64,000 bases of DNA from Rhizomys pruinosus (Eukaryota; Chordata; Mammalia; Rodentia; Spalacidae): positions 1,983,945 through 2,047,944 of the forward strand of contig VZQC01013731.1 of the NCBI GenBank assembly GCA_009823505.1. The letters are read 5' to 3'. A program made the translations under genes and the position numbers. Below the pieces are notes generated by a model, which ran no database searches, was not told the DNA's origin, and was given only the letters and a program-made list of their open reading frames with translations. How positions within the stretch are numbered: position 1 is the first letter of the stretch; each line of letters opens with the position of its first letter. Shown piece by piece: positions 1-11,729 of this stretch.

Positions 1-1049
1 AATGTTTGACAATAAGTCAGGAAAGTCCCTGTCCTCCCACAACTCATATTCTAGAGAGCAAGAACACAAATGCATAATAAATGAAGCAATTACTGGTTGA
101 GGTGAGGACCGGAGAGGAAATAAGTGGGATGATGAGTCAGAGAGGAAGTGAGAGAGTGAATCCATTGGTCTCAACAGGAAACAGTGAATATCCTCAGACT
201 GGGTAATTTGTTAGAGGGACAGTTTGTTATACTGTAGGCAAAATTGGATGAAATTATGCGGGTGCATCTCTGGCTAAAAACAGGAAGGTACTACTTCTTC
301 TCTGAGCCTAAAGAGCCAATGGAAGAAAGTGTCTATAGAACCTGGGGCAAGAGGTCACTGCCAAGCCCCCCTTGACAGGAGCAATAAATAACCTTTAGAT
401 GAAATGCTGCCAATGGGGTGAGCCCACAGGGAAGGAGCCGGAGTAACAAACATCACCAAACATCATTATGTCGTTATTTCTGTTGTTGCTGTGATGAAAT
501 GCCCGGCAAAGCAACTTAGGAAGGAAGGCCTTCTTCCGGCTCATAGTTAGAGGATCCAATCCATCAAGCTCGGGAGACTGTGGCAGCAGAAGCTGGAAGA
601 AGCTAGTCACATTGCATCCTTCATCAGGAAGCAGGCTGGGACAGCCTGGGGCTCAGCTCTCTTTCTCCTCTGTATTCTGTTCGGACTGCAGCCCGCGCAA
701 TGGTGCTGTCCTCATTTAAGGTGGGCCTTCCCATACCAACTAACCAAGTCTAGAAAACCCCTGGTTGACAGGCCCAGAGGCTTGCTTCTGTGGTGATTCT
801 AAATCCCATCAGGTTGACAGTTAAGATTAACCATCACTGTCAGACATGCCTTTATTTCCCACTTACAGGTTAGAAAGATGGGTTTAGACTAGCCAATAGA
901 AAGCCAAGGTCAAAACTCCATTGTCAACTGACATTAATTACAGTCTTCAAATGCAGATTGCTTTTTCAGTCACCTTTGGGGCTTGGCCTGAGAGAAGAGA
1001 GTTTTTTTTTTTTTGCAAACGAGATCATATTAGAGTAATGAACCCAGTT
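1..1049. other. Intergenic DNA, no gene seen
   Basis: About 465-850 looks like an old rodent interspersed repeat (gttgctgtgatgaaatgccc, ...atcaggttgacag). The rest is unremarkable. Confidence 0.6.
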
Positions 1050-1375
1050 ATGGTTTGAAATGAAATGTCCCTCACAGGCTCATGTTTCAAATGACTGTTC
1101 CCCAGATGTGGCACTATTTTGAGAGGCTGTGGAAGCTTTAGGAGGTAAGGCCTAGCTGAAGGAAGTAGGTCACTGGAGGCGAGTCTGTGGGAGTCTATTC
1201 TCCCTGGTTCCTTTCTGTGCCACTCTGTTCCCTGACCGTCCACAGTCCCCAGCCTAAGCACATAGGCCAAGCCACCATGGGCTGAACTCTGTGAAACTAT
1301 GAGCCAAAATAAGTTCTTCATTTAAGTTATTTTTCTCAAGTATTTGGCTACAGAAATGAGAAAAGGAACTTTATG
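1050..1375 (+). mobile_element. MaLR-type LTR
   Basis: The sequence from tatggtttgaaatgaaatgt to ctacagaaatgagaaaagga has the order typical of MaLR LTRs (start tggtttg, gaggctgtggaagctttagg, accatgggctgaactctgtg, aaataagttcttc). Old and non-coding. Confidence 0.75.
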
Positions 1376-1514
1376 GCAAAGCTGGAAGAAAGTATTCTCT
1401 AGACCTGAAGAATGACGTTAACCAAGCCACTTAGGTTTTCCAGGCCTGTTTTCACATTTGCCAAAAAATAACATTAGGTTTAATGATTTCTAGATACAAG
1501 TTATGCTGTGTATG

Positions 1515-1920
1515 GGAAGCACAGGCTTTGGAGGCAGGCAAGTGAGTTCAAACTCTGTTTAACCAGGTGACTGACCTTGGGTACAGGACACTTGTAGGTC
1601 TCAGCTTCACTACCTGCTGATAAGGGTGACAGTGTCTACCTAGCCCAACCAGAGTGGTTCAGTAAAATAATCCCTGGCATTTTGTGCACAGAGTAGAAGC
1701 TCCACTCATCTATTCTAAGCCTTCAAGACAAGAGAGCAGGCTCTGAGATAGAAAGCAGGAGTTTGAAACCAACCAGGTCTACCACTTTCTGGACAAGGAG
1801 CTTCAACAAGTCACTTAATCGTGCTAAGCCTCTGTTTCCTTGTCTATAAAATGGTGGGAGACATTGCCTTTTAGTGTGGAACTTTTGCTAAAACCTTGTG
1901 AGATAAATAGCCACAAATTG
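1515..1920 (+). repeat. Two MIR elements
   Basis: 1515-1690 and 1745-1920 each follow the MIR order (ggag.cag..ag.gttcaaa, gtgac.ttgg or caagtcacttaa, cctctgtttcct, aaaatgg). Similar MIR-like traces occur at 5640-5765, 17330-17410, 20690-20760, 48545-48640 and 53790-53900. Confidence 0.7.
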
Positions 1921-4900
1921 AATGCTCTAGACCAGCTTCCTTCAGTCAGAATATTATGCAGCTGGCTATAACATTACCAAGAGCTCTTCAGAAGGCTCAA
2001 GGGTTTGTCTTTGTACTTTTAGTTTAGGAGTTACCTGAGGTTAATTACATATGGTATTGCCGGAGTGTTTACTATGACAGGATTGCACCCTAAGTGGCCA
2101 ATCTAGCTTTGCATTTGCACTGGATTATAATTGTCCCAGATGGCAGAGGACAGCACCAGAAGAAAAGAACACGTGTTTACCTCAGATCTCCAAAAGACCA
2201 AGAATTGCTTAGTCCAGCCTCCTGCACCCCAGTATATTGTTTAAACTGCTTTTTAAATCCCTAGCAAGACTTAGAAGGAAGCACCAAATATTCAAGTGAC
2301 TATGAAGGGCACTGCTAATTTAAATGAATAGCTTTGGCAAAGTGAACCCTCCCCAAGGGTCCCAGAGATAATGGTGGCTTGTGTTTCGAGGTTGAAGTCA
2401 GAATGGGTTGTTTATTGCCTCTAAGGGCAAGCATTGCTATAGCAACACATGACTTAGCAACAGCTTTGAGCAGACTACTTCTTTGAAGGAGTTTACACAA
2501 TAAGGATCACTTGAGGCCTCTCTGGAAGAGAGAACAGAGGACTGGTATTGTCCTCTTAAGCATTAAGGATGTTTAAAGATCAGTCATTTCTCAAAAGCTG
2601 TACAATAAAAGGGGTGGGGAAGACTAGAGTTTTTGTATTAATGTAGTAGAGATACAGTTTCCCAAGTACAGAGACTGCAGATGATTTTGTTATTTCTCCT
2701 TGGGGGACATCATCTTAATCTTCCACTGTAATTTAGGGACTTTTGTGGGTTTGCTTCATTTTTATCATTGTTTTTATTTACACCAAAATTTCCATCTTAC
2801 TTCTGAATCATATCATTATAGTATATCCATCATTCATTTATACTTCCTTGACATCAAATATATTTTGAGTTGAAAACAAATCTTTAAATTTAATTTTTAT
2901 TAATTTTTAACTAGCATATAATTATACACATTAATGTGGTTTCATGAGATATTTTGGTCATGTATATATTGTATAATCAGGCTACACCTATTTTTCATTT
3001 CTTTATTATGAAAGATTTTAGTTTTTAATTGAAAATTTTACCCTAAAAATAATGAATTGACTATGCTGAAACATAAAGGGACTGGCCTTGGTGGAGAATG
3101 GCTGTTAGGGGCTACAAAACATATAGCTTTCTGGCATCCGTTAGCACTGTTGGAGGAATCATGAAGGTTAGTGGCCAGCTGACATTTTGCTGAGGGGAGA
3201 ATTTGGATCCTGCTGTCCTGAGGGAGACTAGAATCCCACTCTGGACCATTCTGGTTTATCATTTCTTTATTCAGCACATGAAGCTATCCTCCTAAGATCA
3301 AAACCATGTTTCATTTTAAAAAGCGGACAGACACAGTATCATGAGGGAAAATATGTCCACTGTTCAGATGTGATGACAGGACTTTCCTGGAGATCTCATG
3401 ATTTTGGAGTAACATGAAATTTGAGAGACAGCTGTGTGTGAATATTTACTTTTAGGCTGTTCATGTGTTTGCATTTCAGCATTATGACAAAATGCCTGAG
3501 ATGAATAACTTCTAAGGGAGAAATGCTTATTTTGATTCATGGTTTCAGAGGGTTCTGTACACAGTCACTTAGGCATGTTGCTTTGGGTCTGTAGTAACAC
3601 TGTGTAGTAGAGGAAATCCACTCACCTCATGACAACACAGTCCTAATATCCCTTTCAAGGGCATACCACCAGGGGCCTGACTACCTTCGACTCTGCCCCA
3701 TCTCCTAAACTTCCCATCATCTACCAATACTGCCATGATCAAGACCTTAACACCAGGCCTTATGGGGTACATTTAAGATCATAACAATAAACATAATGGC
3801 TCATGAAACTCTTAACATGTTTGCCTCTAAAATGCTTTTATTCAGTGATCAATATAATATAGTTAGAAAATAAAGGGGAAGGGGAATTTCAGTGGGAAAA
3901 TATTCTAAGACAGAAAAACTTTCATGTGCATTTATTAAATGCTTTTTGTATACTAAGTATTCATTTGGATAAATTCATAGGTGCACAGTATATCTTTAAA
4001 CAACTAGGATATACAATATTCATAACCAATATAATGTAAAGGTTAAAGCCACAGGCATGGGGTCAGACTTGGATGTAAATCAAGTTCTACAAATGGTCAG
4101 ATAGGTGATCTTCAGGACTGTGTTCAGGCCCACAGCGGAAGGAAGTGCAGCAGGGGTCTAACCCTCTGTGTATGACCCCAGAAGACTTAAATGATATGAG
4201 TGTGGATGGGAAGAGTTTGTGGCTTTCTGGGGAGTCCTCAAGCTCTGCTGATCTATCAGAACATCTGTCTTGCTCCAGCTGCAGTTCCAGCTGGGTTGTA
4301 TTCTGACACAGCCCTTTGCACCTGCCTAGGAATCCAGCTTTGGGACACTTGGTTTACTTCGTTAAGCTTCCCATCCAACTCCATTTTTTTTTTTATTTTG
4401 TCAGAGCCATGAATTAAGCAGGAAACAGATCTGATTTATTAATTCCATTCCTGCTCTAGGACTGTGTCCTGAGGCTTGTAGACATACAGTGTAAATCACA
4501 AAGAATAATAATAATAATAACAATAACAATAATAATAGCAATAAAAGAGTCCTCTTCTAAAAGCTGCCTTAGGGAACATCTGCTGACTTAGTGGGGACCT
4601 CCGGTGGTCCAATTTCCTCTTTCTTCAAGCCAAAATAAACCTCAGGGAGAGGAGTAGTGACAGAAACTTTAGAGCCAAGAGGAGAGAAGTTCATGCCTTA
4701 GCCCCTTTCTTGCCTAGTTATGCAATTTCTTATTCTTTCTACAAAACAGGGAAGAGATCATATGTTAGTGTACCAGATGTAATCCTCACAACAACCCCAC
4801 TAAGTAAGTTCCTTAAATGACGCTCATTTTGTACAGGAGGAAATTGAAAGTTTGGGGAGAATAAGTGTCACCAGGGCAGCTGGTGGTCTTACAGTTTAAA

Positions 4901-5900
4901 TTCAGGACTGTATCACACTGGACTGCTAACTGGAAACTTTCAGTTCCTTTTTAAAGTTCCTTTCTGCGCATGTCAGCCCAAATCCCCAAAGTGTGGTTTT
5001 GGTGTAAGAACTCGGTCACTGAAAATGTTGTAAATACACTTCACCCTCCAAACTGTCTCCCTTCTATAGAAACTGAGTCGAGTTTCTATTCACTCAGCAA
5101 GTGCTCCCTATATTGCTCTGAGCCAGACACAGAGCTAAGTTCAGCAGTCCTCATTTCATGTTTCAGTCACCTGTAGTCAACCCTACTGGAAAATACTCAG
5201 TGGAAAATTCCAGAAATAAAGTTATTCCTAAATTGTAAATAACCTTTATTACAAGGTCTTATAACTAACTGTTTTATTTTATTATTCCTCTTGCTAGTCA
5301 CTTATTGTGCCCAGTTTATAAAGTTAACTTTATCATATAAGAAAATTCAAGGCATATATAGAGTTTTATCCTGGCGGAGGTTCAGGCATCCTCTGGAGTC
5401 TTGGAACCTACCTCTCCCCCAAGGATAAAGAAGTTAACTATTCTGGCAAAACCAGAAATAAGACCCAACTACTGGCTTCAACTAGCTCAGGTTAGTCAGA
5501 CACACGAAGAGGAAACCAGTGTAGCAGATGTTTTAGGGGTCTCAAGAATGCAGGTAACAGCATTGAGAGGTTAAAGGGGGTGGGGTGATGTGTAAAGGAA
5601 ATCCCTATGCAACCTTAGAAACAGTATGAAGAGCCAAAGCCCAGCCACTGCCCAGCTGAGGGAGCCTGAGCCCAGCCCTCAGCCTCTCTGAGCCTTAATG
5701 TCCTCAGTGTGCAAAATGGGCATAAAACCTGCCATGAGGCTGTAGCAGTGAACTATGAAAGGCTGTAGGCCATGCTTAACAGCTCCATTTTTCCATCACC
5801 ATGTGTCATGAAGACCAAGATGATTCTCCCTTTTGCACTCTGCTCTCATCTTTTTTCCATCTCCTCTGCACCATTCCAAACAAGCCACTGTCATCTTTGG
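1921..5900. other. Intergenic DNA, old repeats only
   Basis: 3470-3785 is an old repeat-like block (cattatgacaaaatgcctga ... gggtacatttaagat). 4030-4900 has MIR-like traces. I see no exon with supporting splice sites. Confidence 0.55.
4507..4545. repeat. (TAA/CAA)n microsatellite
   Basis: aataataataataacaataacaataataat tract in intergenic DNA. Confidence 0.92.
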
Positions 5901-5905
5901 CATGG

Positions 5906-6153
5906 CCTGAGCAACACACCCCTAAGTGGACTTGGTCCTGAGCAACACACTCCTAAGTGGACTCGGTCCTGAGCAACACACCCCTAAGTGGACTCGGTCC
6001 TGAGCAACACACCCCTAAGTGGACTCGGTCCTGAGCAACACACCCCTAAGTGGACTCGGTCCTGAGCAACACACCCCTAAGTGGACTCGGTCCTGAGCAA
6101 CACACCCCTAAGTGGACTCGGTCCTGAGCAACACACCCCTAAGTGGACTTGGT
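5906..6153. repeat. 31-bp minisatellite, eight copies
   Basis: The unit begins cctgagcaacacacccctaa and continues through gtggactcggt. Eight units follow in perfect register, with only two or three base changes (first and last units have cttggt, the second has actcct). 31 is not a multiple of three, so the open frames through it are by-products. Confidence 0.97.
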
Positions 6154-7554
6154 CCTGAGCGTTCCCCTTTGCAGCTTACCTCGTCACGAAGCCAGATCAC
6201 CTTTCCCAAGCACAAATGTAATCATACGAACTACCACCGCTTCAGTGTCTACACAAGACCCCTTAGTGGTCTCTACACGGGCTGGAGAAAGACCACATTC
6301 CTTGACAACCGGCCTTTGCCTGCCCTGGCCCCCCTGCAGCTTCCTCGACTCCCTCCTCTCTACAGTCTTGCTGACATTGTTTTGACTTCTTCCCTCTTCA
6401 GGCTGCCCCCTGATACAGTACAGGTGAGGACCCTCTTCCCTCTTGTCTCCTCAGCTCAGCTCAGCTATCCTTCCTCATGGAAGCCCTTTCTAAAGCTGTC
6501 AATGTCCATGTCAAATCTCTCAAGACTTGCCTCCTTCTTTGACAGTGTCTAATTAAATTGTGACATCATATGCACAGATTACTTCATAAGGATGCTTCAG
6601 AGGACAACCCATAAGTCAGTCCCAGGAAAGTACATGGCCTAATATATTCTAGTAATGTACCATCTTGGTTTGTCTAAATGTTCATACTAGATGAAGTCCC
6701 CTAACAGTACTTTTCAAAATTTATTGCTCATTGGGTCATTGGTCATTAACAGTACAGGACTGTGTTGCTGTTAATGTGAACTCCATCTGTTTCCTGCACA
6801 CAATGGGAGCCAAAATAGCAAGAGACCTGGCAGTTTGGCCTCAGTACTAAGTGCCTAAAACATAGCTCAGTGATGACCACAGAAGAGATAGAAATTCAAG
6901 GAAGATTTGCTGTGTAAATAAACATGTGGCACTTAGTAAGCTTACAAAAATGGAAGTCCCTTTCCCCCTACCTCAGTCTTCTTATAGTTGAAAGTTTTTA
7001 AAAGTGTCTTTCTTGATGTTTTAATGGAACAGATAATTTGTCAAAGTCCCACACAGTATCAACTCCTAAGATTTCCCCCTGTACAAGAGATGGTCAGCAG
7101 AGGGCCCCACAGGAGCGATTATTGAAGTCAAGTCAGAGAAAACAGAGGCTGCTGGGAGGCAGTCGATCTGTCCCCATATCTTTATGTCAATCCTGGAACA
7201 GCTCAGAGGGCCTGTCACCAGCAGGCTGCCAGGTGCTGTGGCACCATAGTCTGCCAGGTCCCTAGATTGCCTGATCTGGCTTCATGAGCAAACTGGCACC
7301 ACCTTCCTAGATTATTTTGATGCAAATCCATGATCCCCTCCTGGAGTTGTCAGTTTCAAGCTGAAGAATTTGTAATCAAGAGCTCACAGTTTGCTAGGAT
7401 TATGCATAGGCGTTAGGGGAGATCTGCTGTCTTTGGGGGCCACTTTTTGCTTGCCAGTCAGTAGTTTTATTTCCATTTTAATTTTCAAAGCATCTGCCCC
7501 CCAGCAACAGCCTGTGGTTTGGAATTCATAGCTCTGCTGTGTGTTTACCCACTA

Positions 7555-7745
7555 TGCTTGCTTGTAATTGACAAATTTAAATTCTGGTCATATTTCATTT
7601 ATTACCCAGACCCAGGGAAAAATCTTAGGCGGAAACCTAATTACAGCGAAAGTGCCACAAGGTAATTGCTGGGAAAGAACTCCTGGAGCGCAGGGCTAAA
7701 TATTTCATCCACCCATAAAATGATTATACTGACAAGATTCTGAAA
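7555..7745. promoter_or_regulatory. Candidate conserved non-coding element
   Basis: This is unique sequence free of SINE or LTR signs, with AT-rich homeobox-like and other motif-dense stretches (cctaattacag, ggtaattgctgg, gggctaaatatttc). Such texture is common in developmental enhancers. It is a guess from appearance only; the gene it would serve could be FOXI1, expected further left by human gene order. Confidence 0.25.
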
Positions 7746-8311
7746 AATAATAAAATCTGTTTAATAAAAAAGAAGCAAAATATCAGTGTTTTTACACACG
7801 AAGTATTAAAACATCCTTCATTTTGGACAGATCCTAAGTCATTTGATTTTTATTCAAATGGTGATCTACCCTCAACCCAGTCCCAGAGTCCTTCCCACCC
7901 AAGGCTGTCTTGAAACTTCCAGGCCTGGCTTAGCTTCTAGAATAATTTTGAATCTTTCTGTTGTTCAATTAGAGCTTTGAAGGAATGAACCTTTAGTCAC
8001 TCTGTTTAGATTGCTACAGACTATTACTTCTGCCTAGTCACCACAGGAGTCTTAGAGAAGCCTCAAAAGACATCCATGTGTAGCATCTACCACCAAAGCC
8101 AGTCTTAGCAGCCTGCGGCCTACCAGAGGGCAATGCTCACCCAAGTTCCTCTGAATCTGCAGGTTACTGCTATAGCAGGGGCCAGTCTATTAATTTAGCT
8201 ACTGAATAAAGACATTGAGCAAATCGTGTACGTCAGGAATGTGTTAGTCCAGGTGCAGAAAATGGCGAACAAGACCGGTTTTTCCCTTTAAAGAATTAAA
8301 AAAATTCTTAT

Positions 8312-8519
8312 ATAGTTTATGTGTATGAGTGTATTACCTAGATGTATGTAAATTCACCCCTGTCATGCAGTGCTCATGGAGGTGAGAAGAGAGCATTGGA
8401 TTCCCCTGGAACTGGAGGTAAGGATTGTTGTTAGCTGCCATGTGGGTGCTGGGAATCAAACCAGGGTCCTCTGCAAGATCAGCCATTGCTCTTAACACTG
8501 AGCCAGCTCTCCAGCTCCA
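8312..8519 (-). mobile_element. Older B2/B3-type SINE
   Basis: On the minus strand it has the head ggagctggagagctggctca and the gttttgattccc-type box B; diverged. Confidence 0.88.
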
Positions 8520-10639
8520 ATAGTTCTCTCCCTTAATAGAATTATGTTAGAATTATGTTACAGTGAAAGTGTTAAGCCAGAAACCCAACAACGACAAGCA
8601 CAAAGAAATAAGCCGAAAACATTCTAAATCCTGTCAAGTACTGTGTGGAAATGAACAAGTGGCTGGAGTAATCTTAAAGGATGGCTTGCCTGATTCTTAA
8701 AGCATGCTAGGAGCCCCATGTGGGGGACTCAGAAGGAAATACCTGCCACACAATTGTTGGCAGGGTGCACCAGAGCTCAAAGCCAGGAGGAAGAGGTGTG
8801 TGGAAAGCTGTGCACCAGAGAGAAGAGCGTAGGATTTATTCCAACTACTAGAGAGAACCACCGAAGTGCTCAACAGAGGAAAAGGCATGATGCAGTTTCC
8901 ACTTGCAAAAGCTGAGTGTGCTTTATGTAGTGTGTAGGGTGGATTAAAACACTGAAGTCATCCATCCTAGAGCAGGAGTCCCCACGCTACACAAGAGAAA
9001 TAATGTCTACTGAATTCGTTTTTAGGAGATGAAATGTTTCTTTGTTTTCCTTTTGGAAACTTTTATGTATTATTCTTTCTGCCTGTCTACTTTTCTGCAA
9101 AAAAATGAGATGTACAGATTTCTGTTCCCTGCTATGAAAAGTGATGTCGGGGCAATTTTATAAATGTTACTTTCTGATTTTTATCAGAGTGAAAAAATAA
9201 TTAAAATTATTATTAATTTGCAAGTAGTAAACACTTCATACTTTGGTTCCTCCCATTTTAGTTTAATATAATTTGCAATAAAATGTACATATTGTTTCAT
9301 AAAGCATATCACTTTTAAGTGGTTTTTACTCCTAGGATTATGTTGGAATATCTGAAATCTTAAAGGAGTAAAGACTGTCCAGATCTTGGTTTATAATGTT
9401 TGTCACCAGATTTTTATTATTGATGTAAAAAAAGTTTTTGTTTTAAGTAGGTCACATTGGCAGCTTTGTAAGGAAAATTTGAGGTGTTAGGATCACTATC
9501 AACTCTCAGCATCGGGCTGTTTGGAAATAAGCTTTTTGTCTGATAATCTGGGCTTTTTTTTCCCACTGACAACTGTTGCATCACTATTCTGTTCCTTGTC
9601 ATTGTTCAGCATAGATAATTGTACACTTTTGTGTACACATAATCTTATTTAAATTTTTTGCATAAAATAAATGCTTCTAGATGTCATATGGCAGTCTTTT
9701 TAATCTTTTTATCATGCTATGTTTTCTTAGGAATTTTTTTATGTGAAAGGGCTAAAGTCATAGAGAAGCAAAAAACATGATCACAGCAAGTCCGTTATCT
9801 CTGCCGATTAGTGACTGTGCCTGTGCTGGTCAGTTTCCCAACAATCAGGACCTTCGAAAATGCTGACGGCACCTGCAGGCAGGATGGCAAGGACCTGGGA
9901 ACTTGTCCTCACTCACCCTCAGAGGCTGATTCTGCCCCACTCTCCCCATCAGTCTCAGCCCAAAGCCCCGACAGAATGTGCCTCTTCTTTCCACCTGCCC
10001 GCTGTGATCAATGGAAATGAATAAGATTTGCATTATGACTTGGTCTTCACAGTCTATATAGAATGTACAAAAACAGTGGAGTTGTCCAACATCTTCAGAA
10101 TGCAATTTTCTGATAGTATATGTCACTTATTTTCTCATAGATAATCAAGAGTTAGCTGTAAATTGAGTAAAAGATGGGCAGTTCTTAATTCTGTGTTTAG
10201 ATATTATCCATGCATTTACGTATCAGAAAATGGTCAGAGAACAATGGATCCCATGGTAGAAAACCAGTATCTCTTAAAAGGGCATAAAATTCCTCCTTTT
10301 ACTCTTCATAACTCCTTAGAAAGTATCAAATATTGCCTCCAATATCTATGCACGTGGATCAATAAGGTCCCGCAATCAGTGGGTGTATCCTATTTAGAAA
10401 AGTGAAGTTCAGACAGCTTGGTTCTTCAAGCCTCTGATCTGTCACCAACACAAACTGGATTGATGATAATTTAGGAAACTGTATGCTGGGCAGTTAGAGT
10501 GTAAGACAGAAGGTCCCTAGAGGTCCTGTCATTTGAAACCAAATCAGAACCCTTTGAGGGTTGCAGCAGAAGAGTTCTAGCAGGGTCTTCCTCAGATGTG
10601 AGCAGAGTGATATAGGTCTGGCCCTTAGGGAGGGGAGAG

Positions 10640-11060
10640 TGAACTGATCAGAGGATCAAACAAATAGAGGTGGAATTGTTGATTGGTAATTTGACAAGTT
10701 TTCTTTGAAAAGGAAAATGTAAAATCTCTTAGGAATTTGGTATTTACATCTCAGAGAAAAACAACACAAAAGTGCAGACTTATATTTGAGAATTAATGTT
10801 AACCTTTTGTGTCTAGTTTGAAGCTTCTTGTATTTGTCTAAAACTACAAGCCAGAATTTTGTATCTCCTTTGATAAAAAGTGTGTATAATGTAAAGTAGT
10901 TTTGCATATTCTTGTGCTGCACATGGGCTGAATTTTTAGACTTTTTTTAAAGACTTTAAGCAGAACCTTGTAATTTGTGTAAATGACAAGTGTAAAATCC
11001 TACCATTAAATGCTTAAAAATATGCACTGTTTCAAATAAAACCAAGAAATGCAGCATTAA
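10640..11060 (+). pseudogene. Possible retrocopy 3' end with poly(A)
   Basis: AT-rich, UTR-like sequence ends with aaataaaaccaagaaatgca gcatt followed by 18 A. AATAAA thus sits about 18 bases before a pure A tract, as in a reverse-transcribed mRNA end. I see no coding frame I recognise, cannot fix the 5' border and found no clear target-site duplication. The source gene is unknown. Confidence 0.4.
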
Positions 11061-11343
11061 AAAAAAAAAAAAAAAAGGTAGCGGTGCAACGCCAGTAAGG
11101 ACACTCTTGCAAGGAGCTTAAGCAGGAGGAAAGTCTGCCTAGACCAGGGGCACTGCAGCAGAGGTAGAAGGAGGGGGTTTGGAACACAGAAAAAAAAAAG
11201 TTCATCTAAGAACATCTGTATTTTAAAAATCACACCACAGACTTTAGCACTAGACTTTCCATTATAATGGTAAATAAAAGTAGGCAACAACAAAAATGTC
11301 AGGAAACAGAAGGAATAAAACCTAAATTAGAAATACTAATCTT

Positions 11344-11588
11344 GGGGCTGGAGAGATGGCCTAGCGGTTAAGAGCGCCGATGCTCTTGCAGAGGACCCGG
11401 GTTCGATCCCCAGCACCCACATGGCGGCTGAAAACCATCTGAAACTCCAATTCCAGGAGAACTCCAGTTCCAGGGGAATCCGACACCCTCTTCTGACCTC
11501 CGCGGCATTGCACGTCACGGGTGCACAGACTTGCAAGCAGACAATACATTCATACACATACAGAAATAAATAAAAAAATTAAAAAAAA
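11344..11588 (+). mobile_element. Young tRNA-derived SINE (B2-type), internal duplication form
   Basis: It starts with the full head ggggctggagagatggccta and has box-B-like gggttcgatcccc. It carries the internal duplicate aactccaattccaggaga + actccagttccagggga, and its tail is aaataaataaa. A partial B1 (11612-11725, minus) follows. Confidence 0.95.
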
Positions 11589-11729
11589 TACTCTTAAAAA
11601 AAAAATACTAGTCCCAGCTGTCCTGGAACTCGCTCTGTAGACCAGGCTGGCCTTGAACTCACAGAGATCCGCCTGTCTCTGCCTCCTGAGTGCTGGGATT
11701 AAAGGCGTGCCCTGCCATGCCTGGCCGAG

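Larger units (their letters stand above)
6160..10639. other. Intergenic DNA
   Basis: Apart from the candidate element at 7.6 kb and the SINE at 8312-8519, nothing was recognised. Open frames of 60-146 codons here lack splice context or family resemblance. Confidence 0.55.

Noticed and set aside
6112..6552. 146-codon plus-strand open frame
   Set aside because: It begins inside the 31-bp minisatellite and has no splice sites, family resemblance or conserved pattern. Tandem repeats give long frames by chance.
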